Below, in pieces: positions 45,042 to 54,404 of a stretch of 64,000 nucleotides of DNA; the stretch's first letter is position 1; each line of letters begins with the position of its first letter. A program made the translations under genes and the position numbers. The DNA lies in contig NZ_BLJI01000012.1 of NCBI RefSeq assembly GCF_017312365.1, forward strand, positions 62,001 through 126,000, given 5' to 3'. A model generated the notes under the pieces. That model had not been told where the DNA came from. It ran no database searches and was given only the letters and a program-made list of their open reading frames with translations. Source of the stretch: Chroococcus sp. FPU101 (GTDB taxonomy: Bacteria; Cyanobacteriota; Cyanobacteriia; Cyanobacteriales; Microcystaceae).

Positions 45042-45141
45042 CGCTAACCTACCTCCCATTCCTAAAATGCGATCGTTTAATTTAATCTTAAATGAAACTA
45101 CTGTTAGAAAAATGAGATTTACCTGAGTAAAATTCTAATTT

Positions 45142-47868
45142 CTACTGAGAAACTTCAAAAATTTGATGAATAGTCTGTTTTGAAGACTTAATTAATTTTG
45201 GATTTTTCCCTTGCGCTTCATATTCTCCAAATTGCTGAATGAGTTTAGCAACTAAACCCGTCCATCCTGTTTGATGACTAGCACCAATTCCAGCACCCTT
45301 ATCGCCATGAAAATACTCATAGAATAAGATAAAATCTTGCCAATTAGAATCAGTTTGAAAAATTTGTGATCCACCATAAACAGGACGTATATCTGATGAA
45401 TCTTTTAAGAAAATTCGGATTAATCTTTGGGATAATTCTGAAGCCACTTCCCAAAGCGTCATCCAATGTCCTGAACCTGTTGGACACTCAACTTTATAAT
45501 CATCTCCTAGATAATAATGAAACTTTTGCAACGATTCAATTAATAAAAAATTAATCGGAAACCAAACAGGGCCGCGCCAATTAGAATTACCACCAAATAA
45601 CCCACTACTTGATTCAGCAGGTTCATAATCTACTCTAAAGTGCATTTCATCAACATCAAAAATATAAGGATGAGATTGATGATATTTTGATACTGCACGA
45701 ATTCCATAATCACTCAAAAACTCTGTTTCATCTAACATTTTTTGTAGAATTTTACCCAATTTATCACAAGTGACAATTGCTAATAATCGTCTAGATTCGA
45801 TGCCTGGAGTTACCATACAAGCTACCTTTTGCTGTAGATCAGGGCGATTTTCGATAAACCATTCTAAGCGTTTTTTAAAGCCAGGTAATAGTTCCAAATC
45901 TTCTGGCTCGATTGTTTCGATTGCTAATAGGGGAATTAATCCGACTAGAGAACGAACTTTTAGTTTTAAATGTTGCTCATTGGGTAAATGTAACACATCA
46001 TAGAAAAAGTTATCTTCTTCGTCCCAAAGTTCAGCATTCAGATCACCGATATGATTCATCGCCTTAGCAATATAGAGAAAATGTTCAAAAAACTTTGTTG
46101 CGATATCTTCATATACAGGATTCGTTTTTGCCAGTTCCAAAGCAATGGTTAACATATTTAAACAATACATTCCCATCCAACTGGTGCCATCTGATTGATC
46201 GATGTGTCCTCCTGTGGGTAAAGCAGCACTCCGATCAAAAACTCCAATATTATCTAAACCCAAAAATCCACCTTGAAAAACATTTCTTCCTTCAACATCC
46301 TTGCGATTCACCCACCAAGTAAAGTTAAGCATCAACTTTTGGAAAACACGCTCTAAGAACTGACGATCAGATCGTCCATAAACTTTTTTTTCTATCTGAT
46401 AAACGCGCCAAGTTGCCCAAGCATGAACAGGAGGATTCACATCACCAAACGCCCATTCATAAGCAGGTATTTGTCCATTTGGATGAAGATACCATTCCCG
46501 CGTCATCACATCTAATTGATATTTAGCAAACTCTGGATCAATTAAAGCTAAAGGAATGGTATGAAAAGCCAGATCCCAGGCAGCAAACCAGGGATATTCC
46601 CATTTATCAGGCATTGATAAAATATCATCCGTACACAGGTGAAACCATTCTCGATTTCTGCCTTTATTTCGTTCGCTAGATGTTGATATTGCTACAGCAT
46701 CTCCCTTTAACCAATCTTCAATAATATAATGATAATATTGTTTACTCCAGAGCATTCCCGCAAAGGCTTGACGTTGTACATTTCGCATATCTTCAGAGAT
46801 GGGAAACGGAGTAATACGCTGATAAAATTCATCTGCTTCCTGTTTCCGTTTTGTGAAAATGTCCTCAAATTCTTTTCCAAAAGTAGTAGCGTTAGGAGGC
46901 TGCTCATTGAAGCGTAGTTGAATTGTTTTTGTTTCGCCAGCTTCAATATTTAAAAGATAATGAATAGCAGCTTTTGTTCCTTTATGCTCAAGATTAATCG
47001 CTTCTTCTTGTCCATGAACAATATAATTATTAATGCCATCTTTTACATAGGGCGAGGCATTCGGAAAATTAAATAATCTTTCGGTATTTGTTTCATTCTC
47101 TGTAAATAATAATTCGTTTACACCTTGAGCCGATAGCCAACGCTTTCCAAGTGTCGGATGAATCGATTCAATAATACTCATTTGCTCGGATGGAATAGCC
47201 TGTAAGTTAGGTTTGTTCTGCTCACCATTCCAAGACCAAGTATTCCGAAACCAGAGGGTAGGCAGAAGGTGAAGAGTTTTACTTTCTCCACCTCGATTAA
47301 TAATTTGAATTTGGATTAAAATATCTTCAGCCGAATTTTTCGCATATTCGACAAAAATATCAAAATAACGCTGCTCCTCAAAGACTCCTGTATCTAATAA
47401 TTCATATTCTAATTCTTTGCGGTTACGACGTTTATTTTCTTCAACCAATTGACGATAAGGGAATGCTTGATGAGGATATTTATAAAGCATTTTCATGTAA
47501 GAATGTGTGGGCGTATTGTCAAGATAAAAGTAATATTCCTTAACATCTTCTCCATGATTGCCCTCATTTCCCGTCAGTCCAAAAAACCGTTCTTTCAGAA
47601 TTGGATCGGCTTCATTCCAAAGCGCAATTGCAAAACATAGACGTTGATGATTATCCGAGATTCCAGCAATGCCATCTTCTCCCCATCGGTAGGCACGAGA
47701 ACGAGCCTGATCGTGAGTAAAATAGTCCCAAGCATTGCCATCAAAGCTATAATCTTCTCGTACCGTTCCCCATTGGCGATCGCTTAAATAAGGCCCCCAT
47801 CTACGCCAATGTGCTTGATGAGTCAAAGCTTCTTCTAATCTAATTTCTTCTTGGGTAATCTTAGTCAT
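45142..47868 (-). CDS. GH63-type glucosidase (MGH1-like glycoside hydrolase)
   Basis: 908 residues, no signal peptide, so cytosolic. Starts with a distinctive [24 protein letters not shown] segment and ends in a long (alpha/alpha)6-barrel: [71 protein letters not shown]. These are features of the cyanobacterial proteins in the GH63/mannosyl-oligosaccharide-glucosidase-like group. Members cleave alpha-glucosides; the natural substrate is unknown. It follows the debranching-enzyme gene by 134 nt in a carbohydrate operon. A glucoside compatible solute or glycogen-derived oligosaccharide are reasonable but untested substrates. Confidence 0.88.
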   Translation of the reverse strand: MTKITQEEIRLEEALTHQAHWRRWGPYLSDRQWGTVREDYSFDGNAWDYFTHDQARSRAYRWGEDGIAGISDNHQRLCFAIALWNEADPILKERFFGLTGNEGNHGEDVKEYYFYLDNTPTHSYMKMLYKYPHQAFPYRQLVEENKRRNRKELEYELLDTGVFEEQRYFDIFVEYAKNSAEDILIQIQIINRGGESKTLHLLPTLWFRNTWSWNGEQNKPNLQAIPSEQMSIIESIHPTLGKRWLSAQGVNELLFTENETNTERLFNFPNASPYVKDGINNYIVHGQEEAINLEHKGTKAAIHYLLNIEAGETKTIQLRFNEQPPNATTFGKEFEDIFTKRKQEADEFYQRITPFPISEDMRNVQRQAFAGMLWSKQYYHYIIEDWLKGDAVAISTSSERNKGRNREWFHLCTDDILSMPDKWEYPWFAAWDLAFHTIPLALIDPEFAKYQLDVMTREWYLHPNGQIPAYEWAFGDVNPPVHAWATWRVYQIEKKVYGRSDRQFLERVFQKLMLNFTWWVNRKDVEGRNVFQGGFLGLDNIGVFDRSAALPTGGHIDQSDGTSWMGMYCLNMLTIALELAKTNPVYEDIATKFFEHFLYIAKAMNHIGDLNAELWDEEDNFFYDVLHLPNEQHLKLKVRSLVGLIPLLAIETIEPEDLELLPGFKKRLEWFIENRPDLQQKVACMVTPGIESRRLLAIVTCDKLGKILQKMLDETEFLSDYGIRAVSKYHQSHPYIFDVDEMHFRVDYEPAESSSGLFGGNSNWRGPVWFPINFLLIESLQKFHYYLGDDYKVECPTGSGHWMTLWEVASELSQRLIRIFLKDSSDIRPVYGGSQIFQTDSNWQDFILFYEYFHGDKGAGIGASHQTGWTGLVAKLIQQFGEYEAQGKNPKLIKSSKQTIHQIFEVSQ

Positions 47869-48002
47869 AATTATCTCAAAGTGAATTAATTTGCTTATTT
47901 AAAGTATCGGTTGTATACCCTAAATTGTTTTGAGAGTCTGGTAAAAAATGGATAATAAAATGACTTAAAATAATACAGGATTTACTCAGGAAAAACTCAT
48001 CT

Positions 48003-49988
48003 TTAAAAATGAGAGGATATCGCCACAGTCGCCCGTAAAACTTCTGCTACTGTCCAAGCTTGAGCAATGCAGCCTCGCGGTGTAAACGGTGCATCGCCAT
48101 CAAAAATTTCACTTAAACTACTTATTCCATGATCGCTCAAATGATCAGCCATTGGTTTAAGAAATTCCCTCGCTTGATTACCATCGCCATACACCCGTAA
48201 ATGTGCAAGGACAAACGGCCCCAGTAACCATCCCCAGACGGTACCCTGATGATAAGCCCCATCGCGTTGTAATGGGTTGCCACCATAATAACCCTGATAT
48301 TGAGGGTGATCACAAGAAAGCGATCGCAAACCATAAGATGTTAATAACTCCCTCTGACAAGCTTGCACCACAGCCTTTTGCTGTATTGGAGTTAAAGGAC
48401 TTTCGGGTAAGGAGACGGCGAAAATTTGATTCGGACGTAGCGCAGGATCATGGCCATTTGGCCCATCTAACACATCGTAACAGTAGCCTGTATCCTGATT
48501 CCAAAACCGAGAAAATCTAGCTAATATGCGATCAGCCATTGCATCATATTCTTGATGAGGTTGGCAAATCTGGCGAGCAAACTGAGCGATCGTTCGTAAA
48601 GCATTGTACCAAAGGACATTAACTTCTATAGGTTTACCAACGCGAGGCGTAACCACCCAGTCACCCACTTTTGCATCCATCCATGTCAGTTGTACACCTG
48701 TTTCTCCCGCATAAAGTAAACCATCTGACGCATCTAAGTGAATGTTATAACGCGTGCCGCGACAGTGCCATTGAATGATATCAGCTAAAACAGGAAAAAG
48801 TTCTTTTAATAAATCTTCATCTTCGGTTGCCTTGTAGTACGAACGAATTGCCTCAAAATACCACAGCGTCGCATCAACGGTATTGTATTCGGGTTGTTCC
48901 CCCGCATCTGGAAAACGATTCGGTAGCATTCCTCTATCTACATAACGCGCAAAAGTACGAAGAATCGATCGCGCAATTTCAACTCGTCCAGTCGCTAAAG
49001 TTAAACCAGATAGACTAATCATTGTATCGCGTCCCCAATCGCCAAACCAGTGATAACCTGCAATAATCGTTTTACCGCAAAGATTTTCTGTAACTGGACG
49101 CTTGACAATAAATTGATCTGCTGCGAGTACCAATTGTTTAATCCAAGCTGGATTATTTGTATTAAAAGAGTGATTCCCTTGCCACAGTTCAATTAATTTT
49201 TGTTCATGGGCGTGTTGTAATTTTTGCGTTGTTTCACCATTAAGTTCAGGTTTTTCTTCCGTACTTGCTACTAATGTAATCGATTCACCTAAATTAAGCG
49301 TGGCTTTAAAGGTGGCAATATGTAAATGATCTTCGACATCACTCAATCCGCGACGACGTTCTACAGCCAGATCAAATCCATAATACCAATCATGAGCAGT
49401 TACTAAGTTAGCATGATCGCATAATAGATAAAAGGGAATTGCATCTAGATTAGCAGTGACTCTAATTCCCTGTATTACGGGTTCAACATTCATCTGCCAA
49501 CCGTTCCCATGAGTATTACCATGATAGTCCCGATAGTTAACCAAGGCTTTGAGTGATATTTTTAGTGGTTGAGTCGCACGATGTAACTTGTATTGAATAT
49601 AAGTCGTGTTCGCCCCCTGTTGCATCCAAATCCGTTTTTCAATAATTGCATCAGCACAAGCATATCTCCAAACGGGGATTGTTCCATCTAAGCTAAAATC
49701 TTCCATCAAGCGATAACCGTGAGGCTCAACGGTGTCATCTTTCCAGCGATTCGTACTGAGTGAATAAGTATGCTCTCCATAACTAACGGTTTCATCAAGC
49801 TTTGTTAGTAATAATGTACGCCCCAGAGGGGGATTTAAAGCTGCAATTAATAAACCGTGATAGCGACGGGTTAAGACTCCTGCTACCGTACCAGAAGCAT
49901 AACCACCAATACCGTTAGTCACTAACCATTCTCTTGATGCTGCGATGTTGAGATTACCGCAAATTTCCCTACCAAATTCGATACACAT
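48003..49988 (-). CDS. Amylo-alpha-1,6-glucosidase (archaeal/bacterial glycogen-debranching type, GDE)
   Basis: The frame opens at GTG 50000, but that codon overlaps GGAGG; the ATG at 49988 is eleven bases after GGAGG and starts the conserved protein, giving 661 residues. N-terminal GDE domain (REWLVTNGIGGYASGTVAG with RRYHGLLIAAL; DETVSYG) and C-terminal catalytic (alpha/alpha)6-barrel: GYHWFGDWGRDTMISLSGL (catalytic Asp region), YRNTVDATLWYFEA-like segment at about 355-370 and PRGCIAQAWTVAEVLR at the end. Hydrolyses alpha-1,6 branch stubs in glycogen-like polymers. Operon with VOC, aquaporin and SDR genes upstream and the GH63 gene downstream. Confidence 0.88.
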   Translation of the reverse strand: MCIEFGREICGNLNIAASREWLVTNGIGGYASGTVAGVLTRRYHGLLIAALNPPLGRTLLLTKLDETVSYGEHTYSLSTNRWKDDTVEPHGYRLMEDFSLDGTIPVWRYACADAIIEKRIWMQQGANTTYIQYKLHRATQPLKISLKALVNYRDYHGNTHGNGWQMNVEPVIQGIRVTANLDAIPFYLLCDHANLVTAHDWYYGFDLAVERRRGLSDVEDHLHIATFKATLNLGESITLVASTEEKPELNGETTQKLQHAHEQKLIELWQGNHSFNTNNPAWIKQLVLAADQFIVKRPVTENLCGKTIIAGYHWFGDWGRDTMISLSGLTLATGRVEIARSILRTFARYVDRGMLPNRFPDAGEQPEYNTVDATLWYFEAIRSYYKATEDEDLLKELFPVLADIIQWHCRGTRYNIHLDASDGLLYAGETGVQLTWMDAKVGDWVVTPRVGKPIEVNVLWYNALRTIAQFARQICQPHQEYDAMADRILARFSRFWNQDTGYCYDVLDGPNGHDPALRPNQIFAVSLPESPLTPIQQKAVVQACQRELLTSYGLRSLSCDHPQYQGYYGGNPLQRDGAYHQGTVWGWLLGPFVLAHLRVYGDGNQAREFLKPMADHLSDHGISSLSEIFDGDAPFTPRGCIAQAWTVAEVLRATVAISSHF

Positions 49989-50032
49989 CTTTTTACACAC
50001 CTCCAGAGATTAGAATAAATATTTGTTGATTG

Positions 50033-50479
50033 CTACTTTTCGACGATTCGCATCACATGACCATCGGGATCTATAACTAAAAAGCCTTTCTTAAACCCTA
50101 AAGTTTTTTCAGGCATTTCGATCACTCCTGAAGAAACCATAACAAAACCATTTGTTTGTAGACGTTGTGCCACCGTCTCCGCATCATCAACGATTAATGT
50201 TGTTTGCCAATTCCATAAATCATCAGAACGTGTCTCTATTGGCAAGGTACGTCCATCTCTAGGATTAAGGTATTCTAAAAATTCGATACCAGGGCCGACC
50301 ATCGCTCTTAAACTGGTAATATGCAATCTTGCTCCAGCAACATTATTTAGGTATTCTTGTTCGGTTCCATAGTTTTCGCTTTCTCCAGCTACTTTTAAAC
50401 CTAATAACTCTTGATAAAAGCGGAGACTACTCGCTGTGTTAGAAACAGCGATCGCAGTATAATCGATCCCTAAAAACAA
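50033..50479 (-). CDS. VOC-family (glyoxalase/bleomycin-resistance-like) protein
   Basis: 148 residues, one VOC domain with two beta-alpha-beta-beta-beta modules: GIDYTAIAVSNTASSLRFYQELLGL and WNWQTTLIVDDAETVAQRL, ending DPDGHVMRIVEK. Soluble. It is similar in layout to the longer VOC protein encoded 15 nt upstream, suggesting local duplication; here the first metal-ligand His of glyoxalase I is not obvious. Function unassigned; the operon context suggests a role in handling reactive sugar-derived carbonyls, an inference only. Confidence 0.82.
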   Translation of the reverse strand: MFLGIDYTAIAVSNTASSLRFYQELLGLKVAGESENYGTEQEYLNNVAGARLHITSLRAMVGPGIEFLEYLNPRDGRTLPIETRSDDLWNWQTTLIVDDAETVAQRLQTNGFVMVSSGVIEMPEKTLGFKKGFLVIDPDGHVMRIVEK

Positions 50480-50494
50480 TTTTTGGTCTGAATG

Positions 50495-51100
50495 CTACCA
50501 TTTAGGGTTACCTTTGCTAGGTGGAAAGGAAATAATTTCTAAATTGTGTCCATCTGGATCACGAAAATAGAATGCTTTAATCCCTGCTGCTTTGAGATAG
50601 TCAGGTAAACGTTGCGGTGCAGTTGAGACGTGTTGGATCTTGTGTTCACGGAGTTTTTGATACGCTTGTTCGATGTCACTAACGACAATGGCGATATGCT
50701 GAAACCAGCGCTCGTTACTACGCGAGTCTATTGGAATGGATTTGCCTCCTGGAGTTAAATAATCGATTAACTCGATGATCTCATTCCCTAACTGCATCCG
50801 AACCACCCTTATTCGTATCCCAAATAATCCTTGCAGTTGTTCGTATTCTGTTCCCCAGACTTCTAAATCCGAAATTTTTTGGAAAGATAAGACTTGTGAA
50901 TAGAATGCTACAGCTTGATCCATATCCGAAACAGTAATACTGACTGATTCTACTGCTTGTACGGCTGAAAATGTAGAGATCTGGGTCAAATGCAAGGTTG
51001 AATTAGCATCTGTGTTCGGTTGTTGGTAGGCAAAAATAATCACTACAAAGGCAATAATAGATAAAAATACCGTCGTAAGTGTTCTATTTTTTGTACTCAT
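50495..51100 (-). CDS. Membrane-anchored VOC-family protein
   Basis: The frame extends to 51142 inside the aquaporin gene; the ATG at 51100 overlaps the aquaporin stop (ATGA) and has GGAGG ten bases upstream, so I choose 51100 (201 residues). Residues about 9-26 form one hydrophobic helix (signal anchor), then a VOC domain: VESVSITVSDMDQAVAFYSQVL, WFQHIAIVVSDIEQAYQKL, FYFRDPDGHNLEIISF. His in FQHIAI and Glu in LEII are the usual second-module metal ligands. The catalytic part probably faces the periplasm. Translationally coupled to the aquaporin gene. Confidence 0.82.
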   Translation of the reverse strand: MSTKNRTLTTVFLSIIAFVVIIFAYQQPNTDANSTLHLTQISTFSAVQAVESVSITVSDMDQAVAFYSQVLSFQKISDLEVWGTEYEQLQGLFGIRIRVVRMQLGNEIIELIDYLTPGGKSIPIDSRSNERWFQHIAIVVSDIEQAYQKLREHKIQHVSTAPQRLPDYLKAAGIKAFYFRDPDGHNLEIISFPPSKGNPKW

Positions 51101-51900
51101 CTGACAATTTCCTCCATGATTCGACAGCAGCATTGAAGACAAGGACAGGGAGTGTCATCATTGGGGTAAAGCTTGCCACAGAGAATTTTAGGACGCTTGA
51201 AATATCGTAAGTAGATTTCGGCAGCGAATAGCATTCCCAACGGGGGAGCAAAATAGTAAATCCAAAAGCCTGTCCAAATTTGGGAAGGAAAAGCAGAGGC
51301 AAAGGTACGAGCAGGATTGATACTCATTCCAGAGATCGGAGCTTCTACAATGATATAGATTGCTACTAAGCATCCAGCGAACCATCCTGTAAAATTAGCA
51401 AGATGTTGAGTATTAGATGTCAACAGTACTATCAACATCAGACCAAAAGAAAGCATAAATTCTGCAATCAACGCAGGAAACCAACCCCACATCCCAGGAA
51501 CAGTAACCACATAATTAATTGGTGGCTCAGTGAAAACTTTACCCAATAAAGCTTTGACCAATATTATCCCCATCGTACCGCCGATAAATTGAGCCAGAAC
51601 GTAAAAAAGAGCATCCCAAGAAGCCAATTTACCTAAACGGAAAAAGGTTAGAGTAACCGCAGGATTAATGTGTGCGCCAGAACGCTTACCCCAGCGAGAA
51701 TAGATAATAGCGATCGCAGTTAATCCCATTGCAATCCCAATTAAAACACGTCGCTCTAAAGAGTTTGGGATGATTTCTGGAATGGCGAGAATAGGAGACT
51801 CTAGCAACGTAACCACACCTCCCGCCGCTACCATAAATACACCTAATCCTGCTGCTTCAATGAGATATTCTCTCCAATGGATGCGTAATGCTTGAAACAT
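51097..51900 (-). CDS. Aquaporin (MIP family)
   Basis: The frame opens at 51984 within the SDR gene; the ATG at 51900, with AAGGG in front, starts the membrane protein (MFQALRIHWREYLIEAAGLGVFM), giving 267 residues. Six transmembrane helices and both NPA boxes: GAHINPAVTL and GMSINPARTF, so the pore signature is intact. Conducts water and possibly small solutes such as glycerol; selectivity cannot be decided by eye. A Cys-rich tail (CLQCCCRI) is unusual. Starts 13 nt after the SDR stop and overlaps the VOC gene at its end, in a carbohydrate operon, hinting at osmotic or polyol metabolism. Confidence 0.92.
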   Translation of the reverse strand: MFQALRIHWREYLIEAAGLGVFMVAAGGVVTLLESPILAIPEIIPNSLERRVLIGIAMGLTAIAIIYSRWGKRSGAHINPAVTLTFFRLGKLASWDALFYVLAQFIGGTMGIILVKALLGKVFTEPPINYVVTVPGMWGWFPALIAEFMLSFGLMLIVLLTSNTQHLANFTGWFAGCLVAIYIIVEAPISGMSINPARTFASAFPSQIWTGFWIYYFAPPLGMLFAAEIYLRYFKRPKILCGKLYPNDDTPCPCLQCCCRIMEEIVR

Positions 51901-51913
51901 CGCAGTTTTTCCC

Positions 51914-52711
51914 TTATTGCTCTTGATAATTCCAAAGCAGTCCGCCATCAACGTAGAAGGTACTACCCGTAATGTAATCAGCATCCGCAGAAGCGAGGAA
52001 TGAAACTAAAGAGGCAACATCTTGCGGTTGTCCCAAACGACCTAAAGGAATGTTTTTTAGCAGCGCGTTCAATTTTTCTGGGTCATTTAACAGCTTAGTA
52101 TTGATCGGTGTTTCAATGGCTCCTGGTGCGACATTGTTAATCGTAATGCCGAAGGGAGCTAATTCGATCGCTAAGTTACGTGTTAGCATTTTGATCGCCC
52201 CTTTGCTGGCACAATAGGCCGTAAAATTCGGAAACGGTAAATCTTCATGCACTGAACTAATATTAATGATTTTGCCTGAACGGTTTGTTTCTTTGAGATG
52301 TTGGACAAACACCTGGGTTGCAAAAAATACGCCTTTTAAATTGACATTCAGCACAGCATCATAATCATTTTCTGTGACTTCCCAAAACGGCGCGTGTTTT
52401 TCGATTCCTGCATTATTAACCAAAATATCTAACCGACCAAAATGCTGAATACTATCGGTTATCAGTTGAGGCACTTCCTGAATATTGCCCAAATCTGCTT
52501 TAAGAGTCTGACCTCGTGTGTTAGGACATTGTGCCATGTAACATTTACCCCCTACTGAGAGTACCTTTGACAGGGTTTCTTCCGCACCTTCTGGATGAGA
52601 ACGATAGTTAATCACAATGTTCGCCCCTGCTTCGGCGAGACGAATAGCGATCGCTTGACCAATGCCTTGACTACTACCTGTAACTAAAGCCACTTTACCT
52701 TCTAATGACAT
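51914..52711 (-). CDS. SDR-family oxidoreductase (glucose 1-dehydrogenase-like)
   Basis: 265 residues. Classical short-chain dehydrogenase: cofactor motif TGSSQGIG (11-18), NNAG (about 99-102), catalytic Ser in NISS, YCASK (Tyr/Lys) and the C-terminal GSTFYVDGG. The pattern is close to bacterial glucose 1-dehydrogenases. One oddity is an insertion between the third and fourth strands (CYMAQCPNTRGQTLK, about residues 57-71), about a dozen residues longer than usual there. Probably the first gene of the six-gene operon running to 45142; its promoter should be in 52712-53125. Confidence 0.88.
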   Translation of the reverse strand: MSLEGKVALVTGSSQGIGQAIAIRLAEAGANIVINYRSHPEGAEETLSKVLSVGGKCYMAQCPNTRGQTLKADLGNIQEVPQLITDSIQHFGRLDILVNNAGIEKHAPFWEVTENDYDAVLNVNLKGVFFATQVFVQHLKETNRSGKIINISSVHEDLPFPNFTAYCASKGAIKMLTRNLAIELAPFGITINNVAPGAIETPINTKLLNDPEKLNALLKNIPLGRLGQPQDVASLVSFLASADADYITGSTFYVDGGLLWNYQEQ

Positions 52712-53125
52712 GATTTTCTCCTTTTTTAATTTATTAACATTAAACTTTTTCTAACAATAAATACTAAATAAAATCTCAATAAACGCTTACTTATTCTATA
52801 AAACTAGAGTTTTTATCAAGTATTTATCTAAAATATTGACATTGATTAAATACAATTAAATGATTTCTTTCTAAAAAATTACTTTGAAATTACTCTAAAT
52901 TTCCTAAAATTTTTTTCAGATGTTTTTCATCAAAAACTCAGCCGATTAAGGTTGTCAATTGACCTCTCTTTCTGATTAAAGTATAAGGTCAACTTAAATC
53001 ACTCTCCGTTTTTGTACCTACTTTAAGAATTGTAAAATAACTAATAAAATGAAAATTGTTCTGTAATCCCTGTATAGTAGAGAATCTGTTTTCTTTATAA
53101 CCCAAACTGGCGTTAAAAAAAATTA
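52712..53125. other. AT-rich divergent promoter region
   Basis: 414 nt between the divergent SDR operon and the mgtC-like gene, very AT-rich, no open frame of note and no hairpin or operator that I could defend. Promoters for both directions must lie here. Confidence 0.45.
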
Positions 53126-53833
53126 ATGAGTGAAGGAGAATTTGTAACTCGCCTAGTAGTTGCTTTTGTACTGGGGATGGCTATTGGACTAGAACGTCAG
53201 TGGCGACAACGTATGGCAGGATTACAAACCAATACTTTAGTAGCAACGGGATCTGCACTTTTTGTCATGCTTTCTGTGATGATAACCGAGAGAGATTCGA
53301 GTCCGAGTCGGATTACGGCGCAGATAGTTTCTGGAATTGGTTTTCTGGGTGGTGGTGTGATTTTACGAGAAGGAGTAACTGTTCGTGGGTTAAATACAGC
53401 AGCGACTCTCTGGTGTGCGGCTGCTATTGGCGCATTATCTGGCTGGGGATTATTATTTCAAGCAGGTGTAGGTACGGTGGCGGTTTTATCAGCCAATATT
53501 CTGCTATATCCATTAAGGTATCGCATCAACCAGCAATCTCTCACTGGGACAGAAATTGATCTTTGTTATCGTTGCCAGATTATCTGTTGTCGGGAAAATG
53601 AAGTTTATATTCGGACTTTACTCCTTCAAACGATTAGTAGCAATAAAACAATGCAGTTACGATCGCTCAATAGTGAAGCCTTATCAGAAACTTCTAACCG
53701 AATTAACGTAGAAGCTGAATTGATTACGCAAAAACGGAATGATGCTTTCCTAGAACAAATTATCTCTCATCTAAGTTTAGAATCAGGAGTTTTTGCTGCG
53801 AGTTGGCGCATTATTGAGCAGGAATATGGTTAA
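53126..53833 (+). CDS. MgtC/SapB-family membrane protein
   Basis: 235 residues. N-terminal half has four or five helices with the family patterns RLVVAFVLGMAIGLERQWRQR, QIVSGIGFLGGGVILREG and GLNTAATLWCAAAIGALSGWG; the C-terminal half (about 140-235) is a soluble ACT-like domain. In pathogens MgtC aids growth in low magnesium and inhibits ATP synthase; the cyanobacterial role is undefined. Alone on this strand between two divergent or unrelated genes. Confidence 0.9.
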   Translation: MSEGEFVTRLVVAFVLGMAIGLERQWRQRMAGLQTNTLVATGSALFVMLSVMITERDSSPSRITAQIVSGIGFLGGGVILREGVTVRGLNTAATLWCAAAIGALSGWGLLFQAGVGTVAVLSANILLYPLRYRINQQSLTGTEIDLCYRCQIICCRENEVYIRTLLLQTISSNKTMQLRSLNSEALSETSNRINVEAELITQKRNDAFLEQIISHLSLESGVFAASWRIIEQEYG

Positions 53834-53976
53834 TTTAACGAATTTGACCTGTGTATCATTAAAGCCACCGTTAACGATTTTCAGCGATCGCGCATCAGGT
53901 CTACCTATTGAGGGAGGCAAGCTGATAGGGGTTGTGAATTAAGATATAAGGCAATCATCGACGAAAAAGAAAATTT

Positions 53977-54396
53977 ATGGGTGACATTGTTGCAAAAATT
54001 GCAGATACTGCAAATTTAAGCCATTTTAGGCAGGCTCTTGAGACGACTGAATTAGGGGCAATGCTGAAAACCCCTGGCCCCTATACTGTTTTTGCTCCGA
54101 CAGATGAAGCGTTTGACCAACTTAGCGAGAAAAATGTCAAACTTTCGCTTCAAGATCCCGAAAAACTCAAAAGAATTACTGCTTATCATCTTGCGTTTGG
54201 CGATGTCAGAACCGAAGATTTATTACAAATTAATGAAGTGACGACCGTAGAAGGCTCGATCATTGCAGTTGAAGTTGAAAACAAACAGATTAAACTCAAT
54301 GACGCTAATGTGATTAGTGCTGAGATAGTCGTGGATAATGGTGTAATTTATCTCGTTGATCGAGTATTAACGCCAGCTTTGGTATTAAGCGAGTAA
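53977..54396 (+). CDS. Fasciclin (FAS1) domain protein
   Basis: 139 residues, a single FAS1 domain with both conserved motifs: GPYTVFAPTDEAFDQL (H1) and YHLAFGDV with VDNGVIYLVDRVL (H2). No signal peptide, unlike many FAS1 proteins, so it is either cytosolic or exported without a recognisable signal. FAS1 domains mediate adhesion; single-domain cyanobacterial versions are uncharacterised. Ends 8 nt before the convergent gene. Confidence 0.9.
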   Translation: MGDIVAKIADTANLSHFRQALETTELGAMLKTPGPYTVFAPTDEAFDQLSEKNVKLSLQDPEKLKRITAYHLAFGDVRTEDLLQINEVTTVEGSIIAVEVENKQIKLNDANVISAEIVVDNGVIYLVDRVLTPALVLSE

Positions 54397-54404
54397 ATCT
54401 GTTA

